A DNA stretch of 64,000 bases from Paragonimus skrjabini miyazakii (Eukaryota; Platyhelminthes; Trematoda; Plagiorchiida; Troglotrematidae). Both the position numbers and the translations under genes were made by a program. The notes beneath the pieces were generated by a model. That model had not been told where the DNA came from, ran no database searches, and saw only the letters and a program-made list of their open reading frames with translations. The stretch is taken from contig JTDE01000033.1 in the NCBI GenBank assembly GCA_014338405.1, positions 404,239-468,238 of the forward strand, written 5' to 3'. Below are positions 1-13,620 of the stretch, piece by piece (the first letter of the stretch is position 1; the number at the start of each line of letters is the position of its first letter).

Positions 1-164
1 TTTGGCATCTATCAAATTGTTAGAAATGAAACAGTAACACATTATGCATGATTTCGATATCATATAAAATGTATTCCGTCATATCAAGCACTTTAACGGG
101 TTTCATTACACGACTTATTAAATTGTCAAATGTGAGCAATGATCTCTGACCAAATATCCTCATG

Positions 165-260
165 GGGCTGAGTTCAACATTACGCAATTGGCCTCACGTT
201 AGGTACAGCCAAATTTGTATATGCCAACGCCTACCCACTTGATTTGCTGTTGACTGGAAG
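165..260 (-). repeat. Diverged HHR-SINE fragment (upstream region and box A side)
   Basis: This stretch aligns, in the same orientation as the copies at 10334 and 59375, to the part of the repeat that runs from box A outward. Shared pieces are gcctcacgttagg, then an equivalent of the cgaccgaattatcatatg block, then an equivalent of the aacgctcaaccactttcgct block. Many substitutions separate it from the young copies, and box A itself is damaged. The ribozyme end is missing. It reads as an old insertion that has lost function. Confidence 0.7.
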
Positions 261-3096
261 CCGAATTTTATCAAGTGTATTGCAGACACAATTTGACCGG
301 AACAAACAGCCGAATAGTAACTTTGTTCTATCACAAGGCACCTAGTGGCAACACAATCTTGTGTATTGTTTGGGCCAAAAGCAACGTGCTTACTTCTGCT
401 AAGAGTGCTTACAGCGTATTCTTTGCCACTTGCGTTACATTGAAAATGTCACACTAGATAGATATTGGACTAGTCATTACAAACGAGCGCTCCCTATGTG
501 AACGTCACTCTAGAAATCAAGTAACATCAAGCGTAATTACCAACATGTACAACCCTATCCTATCAGCCAAATTGGAAACTTTCTAAAACTATTACAAGCC
601 CAATATTTGACTGAATAACAAGATCATTGCTAACAACAGCGGTACACTTCATTGCCTCAAGTGCACCATGCTACTCTCTATTATCCATCCTGAAACTAAG
701 GTTCCTGATTGACATACGTTCGCCCGGCACTAGTTGTAGCGGTCATTTTCCATTTTGACTCACATCAACTATTTTGCCTGTATACAATCTTTGAATTGTT
801 GTGTTTTACTTTATTTGTTCCTTGTTCATTTCAGAGGCATACTTATTGTTTATATCAAGTGTGCTTAGTGCAGGAAGAACATCGTCTTGCGTGTAGTAGC
901 TTGCTGTATTTAAGTGGATTGAAGAAACTTAAGTTCACTATGTACCGAAAGTCTAAATGTTAAACGCAGCTATTGGTTATTATATGACAACTATCGCTTG
1001 TGATTGGCTACACAATTTGGAGTTTTGTGTAAGATGTTGACAACCTAAAGATGAAGCTATGCTATTTGGAAGGCTGTTATTTGATAGGCTGAAAGAGATA
1101 ATCAAATTCGTGTTGGAAAATAAACCAATGTACGTGCGACCCAATTTTGTAAATGTTTGGGGAATGAAAAGGCAACTGACTAGTGGCCAGAGGAAAAAAG
1201 GGAGAGGCAGAATATACTGCTAAACTCGATATCAGAAGTGCGATGCTAGCTTCAGGCGCAAAATAGGAATGAATAAACTTTTGCTGAAGGTTATTCTTCA
1301 GGGGAACACTAGTATTGGAGACTAGTTCACACTGTTCACAACTGCTCGATGCAGATAACTGTGTATTAAGCTAACCTGCACGGAGCCCATAGGGATTCGG
1401 ATGACATCAGAACGTCTAGGTGTTCAGCATATTTCTAGCCTGTTCACAACGACCCCATTCCAGAAATTTGCTGGATTTAGATGCACTAAAATGATTCTGT
1501 TGTTCAATATCTGCATCTCCAACAGTGTTTCAATAACAGAGTTATCATGTTTGATTTAACACTCTGAAGTTATGTGGCAAAATGGACATCTTAGAATACT
1601 TTGCGAAAAACAGATTGCGGAAAATGTTTTGCTCACTCTACCTAATGTTACATTTAACAGTATACGAAATTACAGTCTAGAGCACAGTGTAAATAAGGTA
1701 GGTAGGATTCTTACAAAAATGATATGGGAGGTGTAGAAATGAGCTGGATAGTCCAACGAATGACACAATAGCAACCATACCCCTAGACTGAATACTAAAA
1801 TGAATCAGGAGCTGTTAACTACTCACTAGTGCTTCCAGGGATCGTGAATTCTTCTTCCTTAGTATTCTGAAGGGCTATAGTTAACGAATTGTCGTACAGA
1901 GGAGGAGTATAATTATCCGGGTTGACTCAGGTACTTCAAAATGTGACATGATATAAAGGAACACATTCTACCGATTGATGTTTTCGGTAGGACTGAGAAT
2001 AAGTTATTCATATTTATGTTTTTGCGTGAAAAGCTAATGAATTGTAACACGTTCTCATGGAATTTTGTAACTTCAGCGTCCACCATACAGGAACCTGTAC
2101 ACATTCATCATGTTAGGGGGTTTCAAAATCACGGTTGCATGTATCAGCATAACTTTTTGCCTGATTTGACATCAGTTTAAGATGACCTGACGGGTCTCCA
2201 TGGCAATATTCCTTGAAAGACGTCCAAACTAAGCAGATTATACTAGCCCGGTGAGGTAGAGAGTGGAGACAAACATATCACCTCGGATTGCAAACGGTGT
2301 GCAGAGGTTTATGTTATCAGTTTGGGTCACTGAGCGACGCTGCAACACTAAGGTTGTTTGGAAGAGAAGTGTGACCCAGGCGTTGGTTGGGTTAACTACT
2401 TTAGAAAGCCTGTTATTGTGGGCCTTTTCACAACGTCGATTCTTCGGCTTGATGTACTTGTTCCTAGTGGAAACAGCTTACTTTTGAATACCTATAAACA
2501 TTTAGCAGAACACGACCGGAGAACCACCTCGGGCAACCTTAAACCGACACTGGGTCAATTGTGATGATGTTATAACACACAGTAGTGATTATGAGACAGC
2601 TTCCAACAGAGAGGCCTCAGATTAGCTGTCGAGTGCGCCAACAAGACTCGAACGTTAGGCTAAAATGCAGGAAATTATTTCAAACTTTAACTGTTTGACG
2701 CATGGGAGCTCTCTGATCTGTCGCACTTTTACGGAAAAATTAGTCTCCTCTAGGCCAAATTTCAACGGTTTAGTGTCACGCGAACAACTTACGCGAGTGG
2801 TCCGGAAAGAACATGAGATATACAACAGACAAGGCTTAAAACAACCAATCGGATAAATTAGCTGGAATGAAAACATACCTGTGTGTAAGTCCATAAGCAG
2901 TCAAGCAAACCGCATAATCGAGTTACTTGCTACTCATATACACCGGTTTATCAAAAGCTCACTAAGAGAATGTGGTTTCTATTGAACGAATATCTGTACA
3001 ATGCGGTGATTTCTGTCTAGAGTGGCGTATTCTATGAGGGTGTAAATTCAAATTGTTAGAAACAAAAAGATACGCAGAAAGCAGACTAAAGTGCAG
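261..3096. other. Anonymous AT-rich DNA
   Basis: No gene, RNA or recognisable repeat is visible here. The open frames are short (up to 84 codons), overlap on both strands and show no motifs. Confidence 0.5.
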
Positions 3097-3133
3097 TCAA
3101 CTTGGCATCCAGTCAAAACGGAGAGAAGACATA

Positions 3134-3180
3134 TATCGCAAGATGTTAACATATCGATTTACTCTCACCAGCCGCCGACG
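3134..3180 (-). ncRNA. Decayed hammerhead-like motif in the 3' region of PLE copy B
   Basis: Read on the minus strand, the order is CTGGTGA, a short G...C-closed loop (GAGTAAATC), GATA, then TGTTAACA and TC. This matches a type I hammerhead: CUGANGA, stem II, GAAA, stem III, UH. Stem III would be the minimal palindrome TGTTAACA closed by the A-U pair. Two core positions are damaged: A6 of CUGANGA is G, and GAAA reads GATA. Stem I is poor (two Watson-Crick pairs and two wobbles). The motif starts about 94 nt after the PLE stop codon. PLEs are known to carry hammerheads in their terminal repeats. It is probably inactive. Confidence 0.55.
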
Positions 3181-3273
3181 GAAAACCGGCAAATTTTACA
3201 CCAACTGTGTATAGCAATAACAACTGAACGAACCAAACACATAGTTCTGACCTTTCACGCGTTAATAGTGCAA

Positions 3274-4035
3274 TTAATTCCACGGCAAGGGGAGTGGTTG
3301 CGTCAGCGCCTCCTGTGCACACAAAACAAGCCGATATTGTTTCATCAGCATTGCCTCGTTAATCGCTAACAGTTTCAGTTTATGATTATGTAACAATATT
3401 TTGAACGATTTGACAGGGTCAACTAGGGGATCGGTCACTAAGATGTGTTTGGCGATCGATGAGGCCGGGGTCTTCGAGCTTGTTACAGTAAGCATGTCGT
3501 TCTTTGAGATTGCACTTGATAAGCCCCTAGGAATGTGCTCCGCCATACGCTAATGCAAACGCCGATCTGTCCTATTTACGTAGACGTCACTGCAACTACA
3601 ATTGAACTGGTATATTACGTGCGGGACAGACTGATCGGTTGAGTGTGTATCATCGTTATGAAGAACCAAACTCCTAATACTTAGCAGGGTGCGCAATTGG
3701 GCAGCTGGGTAGGTGCGTTGTAACACCGATATCAATTTGTGACTAACGTTGTTAGTCAGGAGGTGACCTTTGAATTTGATTCGCGGAAATATGTTCTTTT
3801 CCTCTGCATTACGGCTTACCATTTTTTTCATCGTCCTGTGGATATCCACAAACTTTTCAGGATAGCCGTTATCCACCGACGTTTCTTAATAAACTCTTCT
3901 CCTTCCTGTAATCATTCTGCAGTGCAAATCATTCTGGCTCTGTAAACTAACGTTTTTACTGGCCCTCGTTTAAGAGAACTCAGTGTTTTAAATTTGGTAT
4001 CTGCCAGTGACTTTATGAATGACAAGTTTCGTTGT
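3274..4035 (-). pseudogene. Penelope-like retroelement copy B, 3' coding remnant (GIY-YIG region)
   Basis: This is the C-terminal part of a PLE polyprotein, whose reverse transcriptase is normally fused to a GIY-YIG endonuclease. Reading on the minus strand from about 4035: a thumb-side block with RARMICTAE near 3925, then after a frameshift near 3877 the NGYPEKF motif, the degenerate endonuclease block VIYQFNCSCSDVYVNRTDRRL, and a typical C-terminus ending LPLPWN at 3277. In the endonuclease core the usual YIGRT is VNRT, so the glycine motif is lost. A TAG at 3547-3549 interrupts the frame exactly where the family continues with R-x-x-EH-P (here R-MAEHIP). The RT domain proper is absent. The frameshift, stops and core substitution make this a dead, 5'-truncated copy. 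Confidence 0.85.
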
Positions 4036-7000
4036 AAAGATTTCTGACAGCGCAGTGGATAGTAGGGTCGCCAGTGATTTTAATCTGAAATAATAAACAA
4101 CACAGACTTAGTTAGGTAGAAATGTTCGTACAGCGTTTACACAAGCCATAAAAGTTTATACAAATACGTCCAGTGGGACAGTTTTGAAGTTACTATAACT
4201 GAATTGCATGTCTTTTCAAACCTATCAGCCACGGCTGTAGCTGTGCGAACGTTAAAGTGACTAAAAAAAGACATACCGATCTCTACAACCTGCTGCAACA
4301 AGTACTTATAGTTAGCATACAGATAGCATTCTGAAAGTCCGGTACTATTACAAAACCAATGAAGCAGGCGCAGAACTCACGAGAATTACCAATGAACCAA
4401 AATTAATACCAGGTGATGACAACTGTTGCGAAAGGGAATCAGTGATGCGTTGCCCATGGTTGAAGCATGCGACAATAATGTATTCCGATCCTGTTGACCG
4501 AACGCTATATTCAAAGTACAATGATAAGCGTCCACTATAACTCGAAGAGACCCAATTGGTAAGATCCAGGCATGCACAAATATTGCGACGAAAAAGTTCT
4601 CCCGTATGCAGGTTTTCTACTACTTAACCTATAAAGCCATGCAGAGAGCTCGGAGATTCAGATTATGATTCAGTCACATATCGATTTTACTCGGATATAG
4701 AAGGCGCCAAATGATTCAGGGAAGTCATTGTTCAAGCGAGATTTTAAAACCGCCTTTTACGCAAGAATTAACCGCTGTTAACGCTGAATACGTTATTGCC
4801 GTTAATGTTTGATAACTGTACATAAACATGAGACTGCCGAGATATATGTCTGAATTTGTCGGTTAAGGGATAATCCGCTCGTCTAGACACTTTGTCACTA
4901 TTTTCGGCGCGAGTGCAATGGACATTTAGATACTTCATAGACGGGTCTCGTTTGAATCAACGACTTTGCAAGTCGACCTGTCTGTGTCTACTACATACTG
5001 AAAAGAGAAGATTGTAGGTAGCAACAAACAAATTTGCTGGCTAGAGTCTAATCGGCGGCTTCTTGTACTAGTCACTAGTGTATGGAGCTTAATAATGTCA
5101 ATCTAGGTTAATAAGAAAACTTAAAGAACCGGCAGATATGAGCTTTGCGATAATGACTAACGACCAAGTCTGAAATAACCGATTACCCGCAGAAGTTCTA
5201 CAAAAAACGGATTGAATCCAAACTGTGGTATGAGAATAAGGGTGAAAGAAAAACTGACAGATGGCGTTATCAGTACACAACCAAAGGTTCACAAATATCT
5301 TTATCAATTCTGTGTAATGGGACTATCCTGAATAATGTCTGGTTATTCACAAGACAAAAAAGATAGTTGGCACATACGTTGATGTTTAAATCACTGACTT
5401 ACTGGGTTTTATTAGATGCTTCGGATGGAGTGAACATGTCGAGTGGCCAATGTAGAATGCAACGATATGGGGTGTTAGCATCAATGTCTTTTGTAAATTC
5501 CGGGAAAAATAGCTGAGATTTTGCTGACCCTCAAGGTTTAACAGCGTTATTTGGTAGCTTATCATCCACCAGTAATGGTCATGGAATTCACAGGTATTTT
5601 CCTCTATAGCCTTCTACTTCTCGACGGTGTTCACTATGTCTTTTTGTTATAATGTGGCCTACCACTCAAACATTAATATTCCCTTCAGCTCCTGCATTTT
5701 TGCTAGAAACGGTGGTCCCAAAACATAGGTCGGCACTTACGTTCAGTGTAGAGAGACATACTTTACTTATCTCTCAGCCATCTGTAGTGTCGAGAGCTAA
5801 GAATGCGGACAGCGCAAGGAATGTTTGCTCGGGAACTTAACACATGAGGTATATACTTCAACGTCATAGCGCATAACGCTGATCCAGGGACGCCACGGTT
5901 GAAAATGTCAAGTTTATATACGGAAAACACAACTTCCTGCCAAACCGCACTGAAATATTTCTTCTGTTCTTCTTCTTTAATTCCCAACTGTATACTCCCA
6001 GTTGATTACTAAGTGGTGGTGGAAGTAGCATATCGTGAGCGTTCATGCTCCGCACACTAGGAAGTCGAAGATTTCCAGCCGAACGTTGACATGTGTCACT
6101 GATCATTCTATTGAACTAAGATTCATAATTGCGTCGACTACACATTTGCTGAGTGCCACTTTTGTCGTAATCATTAGGATCCAATGGAACTGTAACTTCG
6201 TCTGGCAGCGTAGGTAACTTCTGCTTGTGGCTGACACTGGTCGCCTTCGATTAAGTGACAATTTTTGCGTAACACTGTACACGTTATAAGGTAACTTACA
6301 GATGCTTTTCCAACAGTGGTTAATAAACANNNNNNNNNNNNNNNNNNNNNNNNNNNNNNNNNNNNNNNNNNNNNNNNNNNNNNNNNNNNNNNNNNNNNNN
6401 NNNNNNNNNNNNNNNNNNNNNNNNNNNNNGTAAAATTGCAGTGACTCAATCTCTTTATAGGCAGCCGAAGTCTGCTTGAAGCTAATATTAGTCATTTTTA
6501 GTTTAGTTCCTGCTAAAAGCCGGATTCACAACTTTGTTATTTCATCCCAATACTCACTTAAGGATTGAATGAGTAAGACTCATCACTCGATCTACATCCA
6601 AGGTTAGTGACTAGTCTATGATTGTCATAACTTCCAACATATCATGCGGAATGAAAACATCCGGTGTCCAAAAGTAACATATCCTCCAGCGATACGATAG
6701 TTGGTGTGGCAGAAGTAGGCTTGTTTCTGAACCAATACAGAACGGCTAAAAGGCCATTGTCGTCGAAATCCGTTATAACATATTCGTCAAACTTATCGCG
6801 AAGACAAAGGGTTTACTATAACAGGACAATTTCGTTCTCCGAATGCAATACCAGATGATTTCCAGCTTCGAGTGACAATGAAAATGTAAATGTGTACAAG
6901 GCGAATGTAGCAACTATTCACAAAAATATCACACTTAACCAATCCCCATTGGACGAGTGTAACCTAACCTACAAATACACAAGAACAAATGACCAGCTAC

Positions 7001-10000
7001 CATAGCATAGTGCGACATGAAAAGGTCATTAGATAGGCGCTATCAAAATGTTAACTAGTTCATTTCTGAAGGTTTTAGTGGCTAATCATTTTGATGGATG
7101 GGTCTGCCGAAAGGAAATACAAATTTCAATATCAAAGACCATAGGAGAGGCTTTCAATAGTTTGCAGGTAGTGATCTTTTGAATCATGAACACAGTTATG
7201 GTGAAGGAAGTGTAAACATCAGTCTTATACATTAACACATACATGGCATAATTTTTACCTTCTGTCAACTGGATTCACAGTAAATCTTTTTCCACTAACA
7301 AGACCATTCGATGATAGATACAGTCCATCAGTTCTGAATTTGACTTTGATAAAAATTTGTCTAGTGGATGGAATGGCCAAAACGATGCTCTTGCGTGAAC
7401 CCTATAGCTAGCTCCAAAGGCAACACCATTGGAAAACTATAATAAGCTGAGGACAGTTTTCACTATAAATCATGAACTAAATACACATTCCTGGGAGCAT
7501 GAGCAAGGTAAAAAGTTCAGACAAGCAATACGCAGGGGAGATCTATTTCGCGTTTGTCAGGAGGTTACTATTTAGTTTGCTTTCTAGACTTCAGACTGGT
7601 CTTACAACTATTCCACAATGGCTTTCCGATTTAAAATATCACTTTCCGTTAACTGCATAAACACGCAGGCGACATATTCTGTGTTTGCAGAGTTGCGTGA
7701 TATATGGAGTTTGTTGGTTGAAAACTGTCCAAGATAACGCAGAAGTCTCAACTGCTTCGAGCAGAATACACACGATAAATTCTTGACATCGGTCGTCTGG
7801 ACGCCCTTTGTATAAAATTATGCAGTCTTCAATTATTCGTTAGTTTCATATACCCGCTGTAACTGTCACCACGCTGATCGACTCACAGCCATATTCCGAC
7901 AATTGTGCCATGACGAATATCATGTATTCTTTGGGACGGTTAGATCTCCTATAGCGTGATGTGTTGGTTAATCGGAGCATTACTGAAACACCTAGTCAAC
8001 TCAGACACCCGCTGCAGACAGTAAACATAATAGTATTAAGTGCTCATAGTTGAAACGCTTGAATGTATTATCATTAAACAGTAACTCACTCTAGTTGGCT
8101 TGCCGAACAGTAGTTCGACCACCATAGACTCGAGTGTTAATCGTCGGAATATCCGCGTCCATCCTTGATTTAGCATGCACATGATTACATTGAACCTCTC
8201 GTGTCAAAATCGTGGTCCATCAGTCTGGTTTCATTTTTTGAACAGACTGACAAATTTGAGACTGTGGGTGACTTCACACCGAGATCACCGGAACAGTGCT
8301 AAATCAAATGAAGTATTGCTTGAATAGGCGATAAGTATTCAGATCGATGCAGCCAGGTAAACAGCAGTAACAACACAACAGCATACTGGTTCAATCATAC
8401 TCAGTAAGCTTGTATTCGGTCAGCTCATATATAGTGATGAGTGGCCGTCGCACAATTTGCATACAGCTAAAGCTCTCACCGTGTGTCCTTTGTGAGTCCG
8501 GACCACTTGTGCATCGAATAACACATCCTAAGCATAACATTTACTATTTACCTATTGTGAAACAACGTTGCTTCCAATAAATATATTGGGATTTCTGTTG
8601 GTAAGCCGGTAGCCCGAACTATTCAGAAGAGTTTACAGTTCATCTACCAAGATAAGCAATGAATACAGACGGCCCTCATTTTCGACGTTCCAGTGGGGGA
8701 CGAAGACATTTCATGTAATCACATATGTGAATGCATATCGATAAACAATTATCTGCGAAAGAAACATAGTTGATCATCTTTATCAAGAAAAATGGCTTAA
8801 GACCCAAGTACTGTAAAGTGGTACATGGTTCATTAATAACATCATGCTCGTTATTGAAGAAAAGCCATGTTATATGGCTAACAAAAAAGGACAGTCTGTA
8901 ATATGGTGGTACGTCTAAAGATATGGGTTATCTAGATTATCGTAAGAGAAATACACGTTTAATCTTGTCTTTCTGACAGAGTTTGTGGGTTTGATGTAAC
9001 AAATTGTTCATAGAAGTCAATATATCCACTTAAGCTGGTAATGTAAATTTCCACAAAACCTTAATGTAGATAAACGTTTTATTAAAGCTGACACTACCTA
9101 AATGGGTTTATGTGACATACCTCTTCGTTCATTCATCCCGTGTTCTTCTCAACAATCGGTACAAACTCTTTGCGCTTTTGTACCGTATCAACTATACTGA
9201 TGGGAATGTTCTCAAACAGTTCTGATTAAACTGGTCAAAAGCGTACTAATCATTCCGGACCGTATACTATTCCAGCCCCGAAGTTCCACACCACCGTCTG
9301 AAGCAATATCATATACATAGTGGAGTTAGAAGAATATGTCTTGCAACGTGTTTATTCAGCTTCCTTACAATCAACACTTGATGTATCGCAAATGCAACTT
9401 GGCTCAAAAACGATTACTTTCAATGTTTGAAGATAGTTGTTTACTCTAGCAGTCTTGGAGTGTTGTCTGCCCGTTAGGGTTGTGTCTAGGAAAGTCGTTT
9501 TTGTTTTCCAAACGCACTCGGGCGTAAGAGCTACCGTCATGTCACCTCAGGGATTGTTCCGGTCTCAGCAAACATGAACACTTTCATTTATGGGTCATGT
9601 TTCAAAAATTCCAGTTGTTAAGCATTATTCTTTGTAAAGCACGTTTCTACTTTTAAACTTAAGCTGTGGAGCTCCCTGGTAGCCTCTGAAATTTTGTACT
9701 TTCCAAATGAACACCGGTAGTTATCTTCCTTTCTTTACGGCTAAGCATCATAATCAGGCGTCATCTGGCACGCTTACCTTTAAGGCAGTACTAACATTCT
9801 GTCATACGATTTTGTTTTGGAGTTCTACGAGTGAAGATATCCGTCAAATCACATTTGAGTCATCATCCGCATGAGATTTACACAATTACTGTGTCGCTCA
9901 CCCCATTAATTTTTTAAGTGGCGTACAACAATGGTACTGTGATCGTATGGAACCTCGATAGTCATTAATTACTGTTTTTAAACTAAATGAACACGGAACC

Positions 10001-10333
10001 CTCCTTGACAACAGCACACATTATTTTCGTTGTGCCTTACTTATAGGGCCACAAAACCTGACTACAAAATTTGTCGTTAAAGTATTGGCATTTTTAGAAA
10101 GCACATCATTCGTTCCCTAGGGGGGGGCTGTGTTCTGGTACTTTCAAGTTCTGTAAGTGAATTTTAAAACATTTCGGGCATTTTGCAGCTCACCGCGTAG
10201 AATTTCAAATTATATCAAATCCAATGGTTTCACCCAATTTTCTAAGTATTAAAGACTCATAGACCGAGAACAGATGGAGCGGCAGCGTTGTGTTTAAAGC
10301 AGGTGAGCGGCAGTCATTTTTAGACTTGCTAAA
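4036..10333. other. Anonymous AT-rich DNA with one 100-N gap
   Basis: No recognisable coding sequence or repeat was found. Open frames stay below about 100 codons, and the 130-codon one at 6103-6495 exists only because it crosses the N run. The minus-strand frame at 9352-9540 has fairly protein-like composition with several cysteines, but no family could be recognised. Confidence 0.45.
6330..6429. other. Assembly gap, 100 N
   Basis: Exactly 100 N, typical of a scaffolding gap of unknown true size. Open frames that cross it are artefacts. Confidence 0.98.
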
Positions 10334-10414
10334 GTTTCAAGTTGAACATCACCCACAATTGATCGCAGCTGCCGCATTCCCACAGACTTTCCAGTCGGCC
10401 TCTTTCAAAAAGAA

Positions 10415-10459
10415 GCACTAGACTCGAGTTTCGCTCTCATTAGAGCTCATCAGTAGTGC
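10415..10459 (-). ncRNA. Type I hammerhead ribozyme in HHR-SINE copy 1
   Basis: Minus strand, 5' to 3': stem I strand GCACTA; core CTGATGA; stem II GCTCT with loop AATG and AGAGC (5 perfect pairs, G10.1-C11.1 kept); GAAA; stem III from the palindrome CTCGAG; then TC; then stem I strand TAGTGC, a perfect 6-bp complement of GCACTA. Every invariant core base is present. The predicted cut follows GTC, between plus positions 10421 and 10420. Stem III is very short, as in other metazoan retroelement hammerheads, which may favour cleavage as a dimer or tandem transcript. Self-cleavage itself is inference. Confidence 0.9.
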
Positions 10460-10477
10460 ATATCATCGCCACTGCCG

Positions 10478-10532
10478 GGACTTGAACCACGGACATTCAG
10501 TTGATGAGGCAACCGTGTTTACCACTGCGCCA
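10478..10532 (-). promoter_or_regulatory. RNA polymerase III box A and box B in HHR-SINE copy 1
   Basis: Box A is TGGCGCAGTGG (10522-10532) and box B is GGTTCAAGTCC (10478-10488), both on the minus strand and both close matches to the tRNA internal promoter. A seven-base loop CTCATCA lies between them, where an anticodon loop would be. The other copies read CTCATGA or similar. The flanking stems do not pair well, so this is tRNA-derived and not a tRNA gene. Confidence 0.8.
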
Positions 10533-10628
10533 TTGACCTCACGTTAGGCACGACCGAATTATCATATGTGAACGCTCAACCACTTTCGCTTGTGACTAAT
10601 GATTAGGTTGCCCGATCGTCTCGATAGT

Positions 10629-13620
10629 TTGATCTGCAAATCGACTAAAATACTCAGAAGCGGTAGTGACTAACAGTTTAAATCGTTATGTCGGTATGTT
10701 TAGTGGACATCCCGGCGACTAACTCCGATGCACTTTTACTTGAAAGTACTTGTTTCATAGTATCTAGGGCTTATGGAACTCTGCTGAGCACGCTTGATTT
10801 GCTTAGATGTCATGGCTTGCGCTGCCGTATCTGTAACTTTCGTTCGGTAACCAACTAAACACATTAGTAGGTACCAGGGTGTTGCCGCTGGCCAGTTCCA
10901 TAAAAAGATGAATAAGCAGATCTCCGTTTGTTTTGTAATTTTTGATTCTGCATCAAACAGTTCACGTCAGCTTTTCTCTTAGACCAGTAATTCCATCGAA
11001 TAAGAAAACGAGATTTGCCCTTTGGTAGCGTTGAAAGCTTACCACTCTGAAGGTTGCCATTTTTAATAAAAAATCTCACTGAGACTGGGCATTATGTTTT
11101 TAGCTGTGGGCGTCTTTTGAGGGAATGCTGTAATCTGAAACTCCTAGCTATAACAGGGATCGCCAAAACTGTAACATATACGACGGCTCATATTCCGTAT
11201 GGGTGCATAAAGCCGTTGATGAAATTTAGTTTGATCACGATTGCACGGCAGATCCAGCTACAATTCACTGCTCGCAAAATATGTTTCGACGATCGAGTAC
11301 TGACGCTAATTGTGATACTGACTAGAAAAACAGACTGGCAGACAAAAGAACTCCCCATGACAAACCATCAGGAGTATGGTGTCACTGTAATGACAATCAA
11401 ACCTAGATGGGTGTTGACGAGTTACGCAGAGAGGCCCCCTATCTAATTCGAACCGGTGGAGTAGGCAGTAACTTGATTGAGCATCACAATAGAATTCTTT
11501 TAGAATAGTTATACAACAAGCAGATTGAAAGAACAATTGAAAACTGTTAGTTAGGATAATATGAACGTCTGTACGATCACCATAAATTCTCTTTAAATCA
11601 ATGTTCAACTGGGGTTTTGGCCTCATCTAGGGTGTCACAAAAATCCAATAGAGTGTTGTGTAAATTCATCAGTCAGACTCGTATCACAAAGTACAATGAT
11701 AGTGTTGCCATCTTTTCACTGTTCACTACGATAGGTAGATATTTTAGATAGATGAACCCATTACATGTCTTGTCAAGACGAAGTCCGAACACCGCATTCC
11801 CTATAAATAAGTTCATGATAACAGCTAAGAATGATATCCATGTTTTTGATTAGCATAAGAGCACTTACTTCCGGGAAGTACTCAACTCAATAGTGCAGGT
11901 GAGTTGCATAGGATTAGTCATTCCGAACGATTAACCGCAGCGTAGAATGAAAACCAGGCACTAATCAAGGAGGTGGACAAAAATGAAGTTTTGCGCGGAA
12001 TGTCAAGCTGAAACTCGTAGCTGAATATACGTGAAGACCGAAGCTTTAACAATGCAATTACGTAGGTTACATCGTATGAACGGCTGTCTTTCTATATAAC
12101 ATGTCCTCACTGTCCGAGTAAACAGACGTTTTTGGGTAACCAATCCAGGCAGACATAGCAATGTTTCCTAACACCTGCTGTTTATAATTATATACTATCA
12201 AATACAGTCCACTGTGATCATCCTCTTCTACGGAAATTTCAGCTATCTTCCACTCATCATCATTTATGTAAGCTGTACCTTGTCTAAGGTTTTACTAAAT
12301 AAATTACATTTTTTCGCAGTAATTTTCTTCTATAAGTCGTTTGAAGTTTTGTATTTTATCTCACTGGTGAAGAATACTTATCAGAGTTTGTTCAAACGGT
12401 AGAAACTTGCAGCTGAGGTAAGATTCCACGTGTAATTCAATGAGTCGGTCGCTCTACCGAATTCTGTCACACCTGAAACTTTGCTCACCATTGTTTCTGT
12501 GTCCCGGTGCCGCAATAACATGTGGGAAAGACATGAGTTTCATGACTTTTACCATCTTTCTCAACCACGGCATACATACTTGGATGTAGCCTCTTGGTTC
12601 GAGGAGGCTAGACATAACTCAAAATATTCTCACCATGTTTTGTGCACAGTTGGGAACTTTTCCATGGTCTGAGCTAAGCAACAGGTGGATCAGATGGTTC
12701 GGTGAAAACCAACAACAGATCTTACATAACTAGCGAGAGCACACGGATGTTGCCCATACACGATTAACAAACATGCATAAATGTGTGTAAGCACAGTCAA
12801 CTAACCAGAGGTTGCATCTCATGGCGCATTTTGGTGACTGAAATAGAAACGCGCATTAACTTCGATTAATACGAGATGCTTAATGGGTCACTGTTCAGCT
12901 ATTTCATGAACTAGTTTTTGTTTATAAATTTCACCTATATTTTCCACCGGGTAACGATATTTCCATAAATCACTATTCATTATATATTTGTGCTTGTTGA
13001 CATTCCTATTTTATCCAGTAAAGAATGAGCGAATATTTTGGTACTGTTTTATACACGTTCAAGAATATCGTCTATCATAAAAACCTTTCTATAGTAACAT
13101 ACATACGCAGCATCACAACTGAACAAGTGATTTTGAGAAAACACTTTAGTCAATATATAAACGGGCTGTCCAAACTGGAAATTAATGTCAGTTTTATTCA
13201 ACAAAAAATGAACAGCTAATAATAAACATTTACCTACATTACTCAGTTTCACTTAGCGTTATGTTTAAAATTTATAGATTTTGCTAGATACTCAATTATA
13301 CGGAATGTAAATGTATTGCTACAAGCACAAACAAATGCCAGCGGTGAATGAAATGGGCACAACCAAATCTGCAATTGATTTATTTCATGGTGTGGTCGAA
13401 ACGGGTTTATTCTAACGAGTGAATCGATTTCACAAGAATGTTGCTAAAGATCGATTGGAGAATAAGAACGACGATTGCTTGGGATGCATACGAACATTGT
13501 TCGCGTCAGTCAATGTGTATCGAGTGATCTATTATGATTGCTGTTTAAGAACGGGAATGAGGAGAATACACAGTGACTTAAAACTGTTTTAGTGAACCCG
13601 TGATCGTAATCGCTGTCTTC
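10629..13620. other. Anonymous DNA
   Basis: Two overlapping frames of 130 (+, 11054-11446) and 106 codons (-, 11306-11626) occur here, but neither shows a recognisable motif and they overlap on opposite strands. No repeat was recognised. Confidence 0.4.

Larger units (their letters stand above)
10334..10628 (-). repeat. HHR-SINE copy 1: tRNA-promoter repeat with hammerhead ribozyme
   Basis: Read on the minus strand, the order is: an upstream block (cgatcgggcaacct, then the cgaaagtggttgagcg and cgtgcctaacgtgagg blocks), box A, box B, a hammerhead ribozyme, then a 3' block ending in gatgttcaacttgaaac. At least three other copies in the window share this order with only small differences, so the family is young. 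The layout (pol III promoter followed by a self-cleaving ribozyme) matches what is known of schistosome Sm-alpha elements, although relatedness by descent cannot be judged here. There is no poly-A tail and no coding capacity. It must rely on another element's enzymes; the PLEs in this window are candidates. Confidence 0.9.

Noticed and set aside
11425..11465. Box-B-like GGTTCGAATTAG on the minus strand
   Set aside because: The box A side is not recognisable and the last bases of the box are wrong.
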